From positions 1 through 13,782 of the forward strand of contig JBDHZV010000068.1 in NCBI GenBank assembly GCA_039812125.1: a stretch of DNA of 13,782 bases, in the 5' to 3' direction. This DNA comes from Prado023 sp039812125 (lineage in GTDB: Bacteria > Actinomycetota > Actinomycetes > S36-B12 > CAIYMF01). This document shows positions 6,522 through 12,484 of the stretch, in pieces. Below the pieces are notes generated by a model. That model did no database searches. It was given only the letters and a program-made list of their open reading frames with translations, and had not been told where the DNA came from. The position numbers and the translations under genes are program-made. How positions within the stretch are numbered: the stretch's first letter is position 1; each line of letters opens with the position of its first letter.

Positions 6522-7019
6522 GTGGTGGGCTTTCTGCTCGCTCTTGGCGTGGCAGGGATCGTCGTGCTCGTGCTGACCCTGGTCGTCGGGGATCTCTTCG
6601 ACGGCCTCCTCGACGGGTTGGGGTGGTCGCTGCCCACCGAGGCGGTCGCCGGTTTCGCCGGCGGGTTCGGGTTCGCGGGTGCGGCGGCGCTCTCGGTGAC
6701 GGGCAGCCCGGTCGCGGCGGGGCTCGTCGGCCTGGGCGTGGGCACCGGGCTCGCGACGGGTGCCGTCTGGCTGTTCCGCACCCTCTCGCGCGACACCGGC
6801 AGCGGCAGCCCCCGCACGAGCGACCTGCTCGAGGCTCGCGGCCAGGTCCTTCACGACATCCCACCGGACGGGTTCGGCGTCGTCACGGTGACCGTCGCCG
6901 GGAACCCCACCCGCATCCACGCCCGCGCCGACCGCGGCATCCCCGCCGGTACGACGGTCGTCGTCGTCGCGGTGATCTCGCCGACCGCGGTCAGCGTCAC
7001 CCCCCTGTTCGAGACCTGA
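6522..7019 (+). CDS. NfeD-like membrane protein with C-terminal OB-fold domain
   Basis: Short NfeD/YuaF-type partner of flotillins; this class sits in the cytoplasmic membrane and is thought to act with SPFH proteins in membrane organisation or stress resistance. About 165 residues. Residues 1-24 form a first hydrophobic helix followed by a GDLFDGLLDGL segment typical of the family. Two more Gly/Ala-rich membrane segments lie at about 40-60 and 65-85. The C-terminal ~65 residues form the OB-fold domain, ending GIPAGTTVVVVAVISPTAVSV, the family's recognisable C-terminal strand pattern. The start is uncertain: GTG codons occur at 6516, 6522 and 6525. I chose 6522 because GGGGG (6512-6516) lies 5 nt before it. 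The frame extends upstream to 6366, but that part looks non-coding. It precedes the flotillin gene by 59 bp in the same direction. The upstream DNA is a degraded transporter remnant. Confidence 0.8.
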   Translation: MVGFLLALGVAGIVVLVLTLVVGDLFDGLLDGLGWSLPTEAVAGFAGGFGFAGAAALSVTGSPVAAGLVGLGVGTGLATGAVWLFRTLSRDTGSGSPRTSDLLEARGQVLHDIPPDGFGVVTVTVAGNPTRIHARADRGIPAGTTVVVVAVISPTAVSVTPLFET

Positions 7020-7078
7020 CCCCGGGCTGCCCGACGTCGGCACCCCGCGGCACCACATCCATCGAAGGAGACACCCTC

Positions 7079-8578
7079 ATGGTGTTCAGCACCCTGTCCA
7101 TCGCGATCACCGGGCTGGTGGTCCTGGCCGTCCTGGTCCTGGCCGTCGCCCTGACCCGGTACAAGGTCGCCGGGCCCAACGAGGCGTTCATCATCACGGG
7201 GCGGCGCGGCAAGGCCGTGCTCGACCCGGGCTCGGGCGAGATGGTCGTCGACCCGCGCGGGCAGAAGGTCGTCATGGGCGGCGGGGTCTTCGTGGTGCCG
7301 TTCTTCCAGCGGCGGGCGACCCTGGACCTGTCGAGCCGGCGGATCTCGGTGCAGATCCGGGGGGCGGTGTCCGGGCAGGGCATCAAGCTCAACCTCGAAG
7401 GCGTTGCCATCGTCAAGGTGGGCGGCAACGAGGACTCGATCCGTGCGGCAGCGCAGCGGTTCGTCACCCAGCAGGACGAGGTCGAGCGGTTCACGCAGGA
7501 GGTCCTGGCTGGTGCCCTGCGGTCCATCGTCGGCTCGCTGTCGGTGGAGCAGATCATCCGTGACCGGGCCGCCTTCGCGCAGAAGGTCGCCGACGAGTCC
7601 GAGGCGTCGCTGACGGGGCAGGGCCTGGTCCTGGACACGTTCCAGATCCAGGACATCACCGACGACGGCAGCTACCTGGCCGACCTGGGCCGGCCGGAGG
7701 CAGCCAAGATCGGCCAGCTCGCGGCCGTCGCCGAGGCAGCGGCCCGGCAGTCCGCCGAGCAGGCCCGGATCGCCGCCGAGCAGGAGATCGCGGTGACCAA
7801 CCGCCAGCTCGAGCTGAAGAAGGCGGAGATCCGCGCGGAGATCGAGGCCGCTGCGGCCCGGTCGGCAGCGGCGGGGCCGCTGGCCAAGGCCGACCGGGAC
7901 CAGGCCATCCTCACCGAGCAGGAGAAGGTGGCCGAGCGTCAGGCCGCGCTCAAGGAGCGCCAGCTGGACACCGAGGTTCGCAAGCCCGCCGACGCGGCGC
8001 GCTACCAGGTGGAGACCTCGGCCGCCGGCCAGCGGGCGGCGGCGATCCTGCGCGCCGAGTCGGACAAGATCGCGGCGATCGCTTCGGCGCAGGCGGACGC
8101 GGAGAAGGCCAGGCTGATCGGCGAGGCCGAGCTGGCCCGACGCACCGCCCTGGCACAGGCCACGGCAGTCGAGGGCCTCAAGGCGGGTGAGGCGGAGCGG
8201 GCCCGCCGGGTGGCCACGGCAGAGGCGATCCGGGCTGAGGGCGAGGCGACCGCGGCAGCCACGCTGGCAACAGGTGAGGCGGAGGCCGAGGCGATGCGCC
8301 GGCGGGCCGAGGCGTACACCCAGTACAACGAGGCGGCCGTCCTGCAGATGCTGATCGAGGTGCTGCCCAAGGTGGCAGCGGAGCTGGCCCGGCCGATGGG
8401 CAACATCGACAAGCTCACGGTGATCTCGACTGACGGCGCCGGGCAGCTGCCCAAGCAGGTCACCAACAACCTCGCCCAGACCCTGGAGATGCTGGCCACC
8501 ACGACCGGCCTGGACCTCGCAGGACTGCTCGCGAAGTACGCTCCTGCGGCCGTCGCGCAGGCGCAGCCGGTGCAGTAG
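7079..8578 (+). CDS. Flotillin-like SPFH-domain protein
   Basis: Membrane scaffold of the flotillin/YuaG (FloT) class that forms oligomers at functional membrane microdomains. The protein has 499 residues. A single hydrophobic N-terminal anchor (about 8-26) is followed by RYKVAGPNEAFIITG, the start of the SPFH domain (about 30-205). In that domain the segment FVTQQDEVERFTQEVLAG is typical of flotillins. Residues ~210-420 form a long Ala/Glu/Arg coiled coil with many AEA-type repeats, the flotillin domain. The C-terminal NIDKLTVISTDGAGQLPKQ matches the family end. The ATG at 7079 has a strong GAAGGAG (7064-7070) with 8-nt spacing. It forms an operon with the NfeD-like gene upstream. The same frame is open far upstream without stops, but only because of high GC; no start there is credible. 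It converges with the WYL regulator gene with a 6-bp gap. Confidence 0.93.
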   Translation: MVFSTLSIAITGLVVLAVLVLAVALTRYKVAGPNEAFIITGRRGKAVLDPGSGEMVVDPRGQKVVMGGGVFVVPFFQRRATLDLSSRRISVQIRGAVSGQGIKLNLEGVAIVKVGGNEDSIRAAAQRFVTQQDEVERFTQEVLAGALRSIVGSLSVEQIIRDRAAFAQKVADESEASLTGQGLVLDTFQIQDITDDGSYLADLGRPEAAKIGQLAAVAEAAARQSAEQARIAAEQEIAVTNRQLELKKAEIRAEIEAAAARSAAAGPLAKADRDQAILTEQEKVAERQAALKERQLDTEVRKPADAARYQVETSAAGQRAAAILRAESDKIAAIASAQADAEKARLIGEAELARRTALAQATAVEGLKAGEAERARRVATAEAIRAEGEATAAATLATGEAEAEAMRRRAEAYTQYNEAAVLQMLIEVLPKVAAELARPMGNIDKLTVISTDGAGQLPKQVTNNLAQTLEMLATTTGLDLAGLLAKYAPAAVAQAQPVQ

Positions 8579-8584
8579 CGCCGT

Positions 8585-9541
8585 CTACAGGCCGTGGTGG
8601 GCCAGGAGGTCCTGCGCCGTGCGTGCCACGACCGTGCACAGCTGCTCGTCGTCGATGTCGATCCCCGGCCCCGCGGCCAGGCAGATCAGTGCGACCCGCG
8701 GGGCGACGGGCGGCAGCAGCCAGGCGGTGAACGCCACGTCGTCGGTGTCGAACTGCGCCTGGTCGACGCGCTCGGCCCAGTTGCGCACCGCCCACATGGC
8801 CCGGTGGGGGGCGACGCCGGTCACCGCGGTGAGCGACCGGTTGGCCGCCACGGCTCCGGCAGCCTGGTCGGGGATGTCGAACGTCTCGTCCAGGACCGTG
8901 AAGTCGCGCACCCCGGTGAGCAGGTAGGTCCGCGGCCGGCCCTGGGAGTCGAGGGGTCCGGCGTCGACCTCGTATCCCCGGCGGGTCGACACCACGCGGT
9001 AGGGGTGGACGGTCCGGGTGGTGACCCTCTCGGTCCACGTGCCTGAGTAGGTGATGCGCACGGCCCGGCGGTCCGCGGCGGCGTGCTGGAACACGGCTGC
9101 GGTCCGGGCGCGGTAGGCGGCGTGACCGGTCACCCCGGTCAGCAGCCGGGAGCGCAGGGTGTCAACGGCGGAGGCCAGCGGGAGGTTGCCCGGCTCGAGG
9201 GTGCGCAGCTGGTCGGCGGCGGCCAGCAGCGGGCCGAGGGTCCCGGCGTCGACGTGGGCCAGGCCCAGGTCGCGGCCCGCCACCGCGGGGCTGAACGCCA
9301 CGACGTCGGTGTCGGCCGGCTCGGGGTCCGGTGCTTCGGGGTCCTCCGGCCAGCCCCCTGCCGGGGTGATCGTGAACATGGGATCCAGGGTGCGGCCCGT
9401 GCTCTCCACGTCGTTGAACGCCTCGACCTGGGCCCTCAGCTCCTCCGGCGTGCTGGCGAGCAGGCCGGCCAGCCGCGACAGCGCCAGCGGCCCGTGCTCC
9501 TCCAGCGCGTGCACCGTGGCCAGCACCAGACCGGCGCTCAT
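8585..9541 (-). CDS. WYL-domain transcriptional regulator, PafC-like (second gene of pair)
   Basis: Predicted DNA-binding regulator that pairs with the preceding WYL protein. In known actinobacterial PafBC, two such proteins act together as a DNA-damage-responsive activator. The protein has 318 residues: an N-terminal winged-helix-like region (about 1-60: LVLATVHALEEHGPLALSRLAGLL), an acidic Pro-rich insert (about 63-80), then a WYL-type domain (about 145-220) and a C-terminal WCX-type segment. The signature is altered: where WYL is expected the sequence is GYEVDAGPL (from residue 189), so the Trp is lost. The flanking ITYSGTWTERVTTRTVHPYRVV still fits the fold. Its ATG overlaps the stop of the upstream gene by ATGA, so the two are translationally coupled. 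It lies outside any proteasome/tat locus, so I do not give the pafC symbol. Confidence 0.8.
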   Translation of the reverse strand: MSAGLVLATVHALEEHGPLALSRLAGLLASTPEELRAQVEAFNDVESTGRTLDPMFTITPAGGWPEDPEAPDPEPADTDVVAFSPAVAGRDLGLAHVDAGTLGPLLAAADQLRTLEPGNLPLASAVDTLRSRLLTGVTGHAAYRARTAAVFQHAAADRRAVRITYSGTWTERVTTRTVHPYRVVSTRRGYEVDAGPLDSQGRPRTYLLTGVRDFTVLDETFDIPDQAAGAVAANRSLTAVTGVAPHRAMWAVRNWAERVDQAQFDTDDVAFTAWLLPPVAPRVALICLAAGPGIDIDDEQLCTVVARTAQDLLAHHGL

Positions 9542-10467
9542 CGGGGCCCTCCCACGCTGAGCAGCCGGTCCCGGAACGCGGCGCGCACCTCGTCGGGGCC
9601 CACGAGCCACACCCGTCGACCCAGACCTGCCAGCCGGACCAGCAACGCGTCGGTGTTGGTGACGGGCACGACAACCCGGATCCGCCCCGGGTGGGGGCTG
9701 TCGACCAGCTCGTGCCCCCAGGTCGCCAGCGCGCTGAGCACGTCGGGGAGGTGATCCTCGACGGTGTCGACGGTCACGTCGATCGGGTCGTGGGCCCGGG
9801 TGCGCATCTGGTCCCATACCGGACCGGCGCCGGTGTCGGGGATCGGCGGGCTGGATCCGGGCGGGCCCTTGCGCAGCCGGCGCATCCGGTCGATCGAGAA
9901 CTGCTTGATGCGGTTGTCGCGGGTGTCCAGCGCGCGCAGGTACCAGCCCCCCGCTCGCAGCAGCACCCGCACCGGGAAGGTGAGCCGGTCGGTGCCGTTG
10001 TAGGCGAACGCCAGGGTGCAGCGGTCCGCTGCGGCGGCCTGGCACACAGCCAGCCGGCCGAGGCCGTCCAGCCCGGTCGCCACGAACGCGGGAGCCTCGG
10101 CGCTGGTCCCCAGGTCTGCCGCCAGGGCGGCGGCCACGCCCGGGCCGGCGCATGCCGCGGCGCGGGCCAGCTGGGCCCGCTCGGCCGCTGTGAACAGTGT
10201 CGCGAAACGGTTGTCGACCGTCCGCAGCACCCGCCGGGCCGGAGTGTTGGCCGTGGGTGCGGTGTCGATGCGCCACCCGTCGCGACCCAGCGCCGCGAGG
10301 TCGCGGTGCAGGGTGCGCATGCGGGAGGCCGGGGACCCGGACCCGTACCCCACGCGCTCGAGCAGCTCATCGGTGGTCAGCCCCTGCGGGTGGGCGCGCA
10401 GCAGGCCGAGGATGCGCGCCATCCGACCCAGCATCGCGCGGTTGTCCCGACCGCGTCGTCCTGCCAT
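9538..10467 (-). CDS. HTH and WYL-domain transcriptional regulator, PafB-like (first gene of pair)
   Basis: Predicted DNA-binding regulator with a ligand-sensing WYL domain; WYL domains bind negatively charged ligands such as single-stranded nucleic acid. The protein has 309 residues. The winged helix-turn-helix (about 15-70) contains RILGLLRAHPQGLTTDELLERVGYG and a following RDLAAL helix. The WYL domain (about 145-200) has the intact tripeptide at 175-177 within LLRAGGWYLRALDTRDN, followed by QFSIDRMRRL, the classical F-x-(I/L)-DR-(I/M) element. The C-terminal ~80 residues resemble the WCX extension. The ATG at 10467 has GGGGA 8 nt upstream (10476-10480 on the plus strand); Met12 is an alternative start. 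It is the promoter-proximal gene of a two-gene operon and is divergent from the secreted-protein gene, which could be a target. That link is speculation. Confidence 0.82.
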   Translation of the reverse strand: MAGRRGRDNRAMLGRMARILGLLRAHPQGLTTDELLERVGYGSGSPASRMRTLHRDLAALGRDGWRIDTAPTANTPARRVLRTVDNRFATLFTAAERAQLARAAACAGPGVAAALAADLGTSAEAPAFVATGLDGLGRLAVCQAAAADRCTLAFAYNGTDRLTFPVRVLLRAGGWYLRALDTRDNRIKQFSIDRMRRLRKGPPGSSPPIPDTGAGPVWDQMRTRAHDPIDVTVDTVEDHLPDVLSALATWGHELVDSPHPGRIRVVVPVTNTDALLVRLAGLGRRVWLVGPDEVRAAFRDRLLSVGGPR

Positions 10468-10581
10468 CCCCGCCGTCCCCGCTGTCCCGATCCGCGGCCC
10501 CGGCCGGGCGCCCGGTCCCCGCCTCCGGGCCCCGGCTTCCCCTCCCGCGGGCCTTCATTTGTGTCAGGGGAGGTGCTCACC

Positions 10582-10812
10582 ATGGAACCACGGCAGCAGC
10601 CCCCCCGTCCCGCCGGACGGGACGGGTCCCGGGGGCCAGCCGCCACCGGTGGGTGCCGGCCCCGCGAGGGGAGGGCCGGCACCCACCACCCCCACCCCAT
10701 GGGCCTCGGCGTGGGGAGGCGTACGCATATGTGCGGATGTCCGGGGGCGCCGGCATCGGCCACCGTCGTACCGCCGCCCAGGGCGGGTCGGCGAGACAGG
10801 AGGCTCCGATGA
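10582..10812 (+). CDS. Small ORF of 76 residues upstream of the secreted-protein gene (possible leader)
   Basis: An ATG at 10582 is preceded by a strong AGGGGAGG (10566-10573) at 8-nt spacing. The frame stays open for 76 codons and stops with a TGA that overlaps the next start as ATGA (10809-10812). These three facts favour translation and coupling to the downstream gene. The product is rich in Arg, Pro, Gly and His, has no membrane segment or domain I recognise, and its middle is encoded by two perfect inverted repeats. It may therefore be a leader ORF whose RNA structure matters more than its peptide, or a chance ORF in GC-rich DNA. No function is assigned. Confidence 0.35.
   Translation: MEPRQQPPRPAGRDGSRGPAATGGCRPREGRAGTHHPHPMGLGVGRRTHMCGCPGAPASATVVPPPRAGRRDRRLR
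10604..10626 (+). repeat. Hairpin 1 in the divergent intergenic region
   Basis: CCCGTCCCG (10604-10612) pairs perfectly with CGGGACGGG (10618-10626) around a CCGGA loop: a 9-bp stem. It lies just inside the small ORF and upstream of the larger hairpin, so in RNA it would sit in the leader of the secreted-protein gene. Confidence 0.6.
10648..10687 (+). terminator. Hairpin 2: 15-bp perfect inverted repeat, terminator or attenuator
   Basis: Fifteen bases at 10648-10662 are the exact reverse complement of 10673-10687, with a 10-nt loop (CGCGAGGGGA). No T-tract follows. It lies 121 bp before the secreted-protein start and 180 bp upstream of the divergent regulator start, so it is not at the end of any recognised gene. 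It could be a leader attenuator, an RNA stability element, or an insulator between divergent units. Confidence 0.55.
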
Positions 10813-12143
10813 ACCACCAGCCCCATCCCACCCACGCCGAGCGCGGCCGAGGGGTCGCGACCTCGTTGGCGGCGGCCGCGACCGGCCTCGTCATGGCCCT
10901 GGTCGGCCTGACCGCCCTCCCCGGGGCGCCCGCGGCGGCCACCGGTCCCGGCGGCCCCATCCACTGCGACCGGGGCATCTGCGTGAAGTACGCCGAGAAG
11001 GCCCTGATCGACGCCGACTCCGACGGCGACGGCTTCACCGACCGCGACGAGAAGGAGGCCGGCACCGACCCCGGCGATCCCGGCAGCCACCCCGCGGTCC
11101 TCGACCTGGTCGACCTGGTCGCGGCCCAGCGCCTGCCCTCGTTCGAGGAGCGCCTCAGCTCCGTCGTCGTGCTCCCCGAGGCCCTGCCGGACCGCACCCG
11201 GGCCACCGACAAGGCCGGGCTCGAGTCCCTGGCCGCAGCCCTGGCAGGGCTGGCGCCCACGCGCGGCGACGGCCTGTCCCGGCTGGGCATCTCCCGCGAC
11301 CTGCTCGCCGAGCTGGGCGTGGGGGGCTCCGATGTGCTGTCGATCGTGGCGGGTGCCCGTACCCGCACGGGGCAGCCGACGTTCGAGGGTCGCATCGGGG
11401 GGATGCGTGCGTCGTGGATCTCCGCGGGCGAGGACGGGGGCACCCGGTCCGGCGTCGGCGTCGACACCTCCACCGGGGGCGACGGTTCCGTGCACAAGAC
11501 GGTCCGGTGGTTCGAGGAGACCGACGCCGGCGCGGTGAGCGTCACGGTCGAGTTCGAGATGTGCGGGCAGGACTGCACCGGCGACTTCTCAGTGAGCGTC
11601 GTCGGTGGCGGCCAGGACGACGAGTGCTCGACCGTCGGCGGCATCGGCTGCTTCGGGAGCCTGGGGGAGAAGGCGGACCAGGCCTACGACCTGATGAAGA
11701 AGAAGGAGCGCGAGGACGCGGGCAAGGCGACGCCGGCCCCGGCGGCCCCGCAGCCGTCCAGCCAGCCGTCCGAGCAGCCGTCCAGCCAGCCGTCCGAGCA
11801 GCCGTCCAGCCAGCCGTCCAGCCAGCCGTCCGAGCAGCCCAGCGGCAGCGCGACCCCGTCGGCCCAGGGAGGGGGGTACACCAACCCGGATGCCGACCAG
11901 GCAGTCGTGGTCACCGCCGCGGATGTCGAGGCAGTGGTGCGGATCGTGCGCGGGTCGGTGACGACCCCGGCCCAGGTGGACGCTGGCCTGCCCACGCTGG
12001 ACCCGTCCGAGATCGGGCCGGCCGAGGATCCCTATGCACTGCGGGACCCGTCGTACGAGGCGAGCACCTTCACGACGGTCTCGCCGGTGCGGACCGGTGA
12101 GGCTGTGACCAACTACGGGCCGCACCGCGGCCCTCGCCCGTGA
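10809..12143 (+). CDS. Secreted acidic protein with calcium-loop-like motif and Gln-Pro-Ser repeats, unknown function
   Basis: The family is not recognised. From ATG 10809 (AGGAGG at 10798-10803, 5-nt spacing) it has 444 residues. A charged N-terminus with ERGRG precedes a hydrophobic stretch (about 17-40) and an APAAATGPG end, consistent with a signal peptide cut near residue 44. Residues 68-81 read DADSDGDGFTDRDE, like an EF-hand or thrombospondin type 3 calcium loop (Asp at 68, 70, 72, 74, 78 and 80). A mixed domain (about 95-290) follows. Six cysteines lie at 53, 58, 252, 256, 273 and 281, suitable for disulfides outside the cell. A Lys/Glu-rich stretch (296-306) leads into eight tandem four-residue QPSS/QPSE units (315-346) and a C-terminal ~95-residue domain. 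No LPxTG anchor is seen. It lies downstream of a hairpin-rich leader and ends before a strong hairpin. Confidence 0.82.
   Translation: MNHQPHPTHAERGRGVATSLAAAATGLVMALVGLTALPGAPAAATGPGGPIHCDRGICVKYAEKALIDADSDGDGFTDRDEKEAGTDPGDPGSHPAVLDLVDLVAAQRLPSFEERLSSVVVLPEALPDRTRATDKAGLESLAAALAGLAPTRGDGLSRLGISRDLLAELGVGGSDVLSIVAGARTRTGQPTFEGRIGGMRASWISAGEDGGTRSGVGVDTSTGGDGSVHKTVRWFEETDAGAVSVTVEFEMCGQDCTGDFSVSVVGGGQDDECSTVGGIGCFGSLGEKADQAYDLMKKKEREDAGKATPAPAAPQPSSQPSEQPSSQPSEQPSSQPSSQPSEQPSGSATPSAQGGGYTNPDADQAVVVTAADVEAVVRIVRGSVTTPAQVDAGLPTLDPSEIGPAEDPYALRDPSYEASTFTTVSPVRTGEAVTNYGPHRGPRP
11751..11846 (+). repeat. Tandem 12-bp repeat encoding QPSS/QPSE
   Basis: There are seven copies of a 12-bp unit, CAGCCGTCCAGC or CAGCCGTCCGAG, in the order S, E, S, E, S, S, E, plus an eighth degenerate copy encoding QPSG. 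The units differ only in their last codon. The near-identity at DNA level means copy number could change by slippage without breaking the frame. It encodes a flexible extracellular linker. Confidence 0.9.
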
Positions 12144-12161
12144 CCTCCGCGGGTCGACTGA

Positions 12162-12199
12162 CGTCCGGGTGGGGGGCCGACCGGCCCCCCACCCGGACG
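12162..12199. terminator. Bidirectional terminator between convergent genes
   Basis: A perfect 17-bp inverted repeat (12162-12178 with 12183-12199) encloses a GACC loop. It lies 18 bp after the secreted-protein stop and 3 bp beyond the stop of the minus-strand small gene, so it can serve both convergent units. Six consecutive G-C pairs are in the middle of the stem; there is no T-tract. Confidence 0.8.
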
Positions 12200-12202
12200 C
12201 GA

Positions 12203-12484
12203 CTACCGGGACACGCCCATCGCCGCACCGGTGCGGTCGTCGGGGAACTGGCGCAGGGCCAGGGCCGTCGCCGCCCCGAGGCGCAGCACGAGGACACCCT
12301 GGTCCACCAGGGCATCGCCCTGGGCAGCGAGCACGGGGACCTCCACCGTGCTGCCCGCGTGGGCCGCGGCGAGCACCTCGGCGCGCAGCGCAGCCGCCGC
12401 TGCCCCATCCGCCACCCACGTCTCGAAGGCCGCCCCGTCGACCACGATCTCGATGCGCTGCACGGGCTCCTCCTGGGTCGTCAC
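12203..12484 (-). CDS. Small 93-residue protein coupled to a LuxR-type regulator, unknown function
   Basis: I do not recognise the family. The GTG start at 12484 overlaps the TGA stop of the regulator as GTGA (12481-12484), with GGTGG and GGAGG (complement of 12496-12500) upstream, so translation is coupled. The product is small, acidic to neutral and Ala/Val-rich: an initial QRIEIVVDG strand, an Ala-rich helix (about 28-41), a TVEVPVLA strand, then GVLVLRLG and a C-terminal tail. That alternation suggests a compact alpha/beta fold with no membrane span or signal peptide. The position in an operon with the regulator suggests a role in the same response, perhaps as a modulator. That is inference only. 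The gene ends just before the convergent terminator. Confidence 0.65.
   Translation of the reverse strand: MTTQEEPVQRIEIVVDGAAFETWVADGAAAAALRAEVLAAAHAGSTVEVPVLAAQGDALVDQGVLVLRLGAATALALRQFPDDRTGAAMGVSR

Noticed and set aside
5729..7078. A long stop-free frame running through the ssrA 3' end and continuing into the flotillin gene
   Set aside because: It overlaps the tmRNA, its terminator and the decayed transporter, and reads as Arg/Pro-rich shadow sequence. The flotillin has its own strong binding site and family-typical N-terminus at 7079.
10719..10731. Adjacent short palindromes GCGTACGC and CATATG upstream of the secreted-protein gene, as an operator or promoter
   Set aside because: They are only 8 and 6 bp, the arms do not extend, and no -35/-10 pair fits. 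Not enough to call a site.
10377..11495. Long minus-strand frames opposite the secreted-protein gene
   Set aside because: They are GC-driven antisense shadows without domain-like sequence; the plus frame has a binding site, signal peptide and in-phase repeats.
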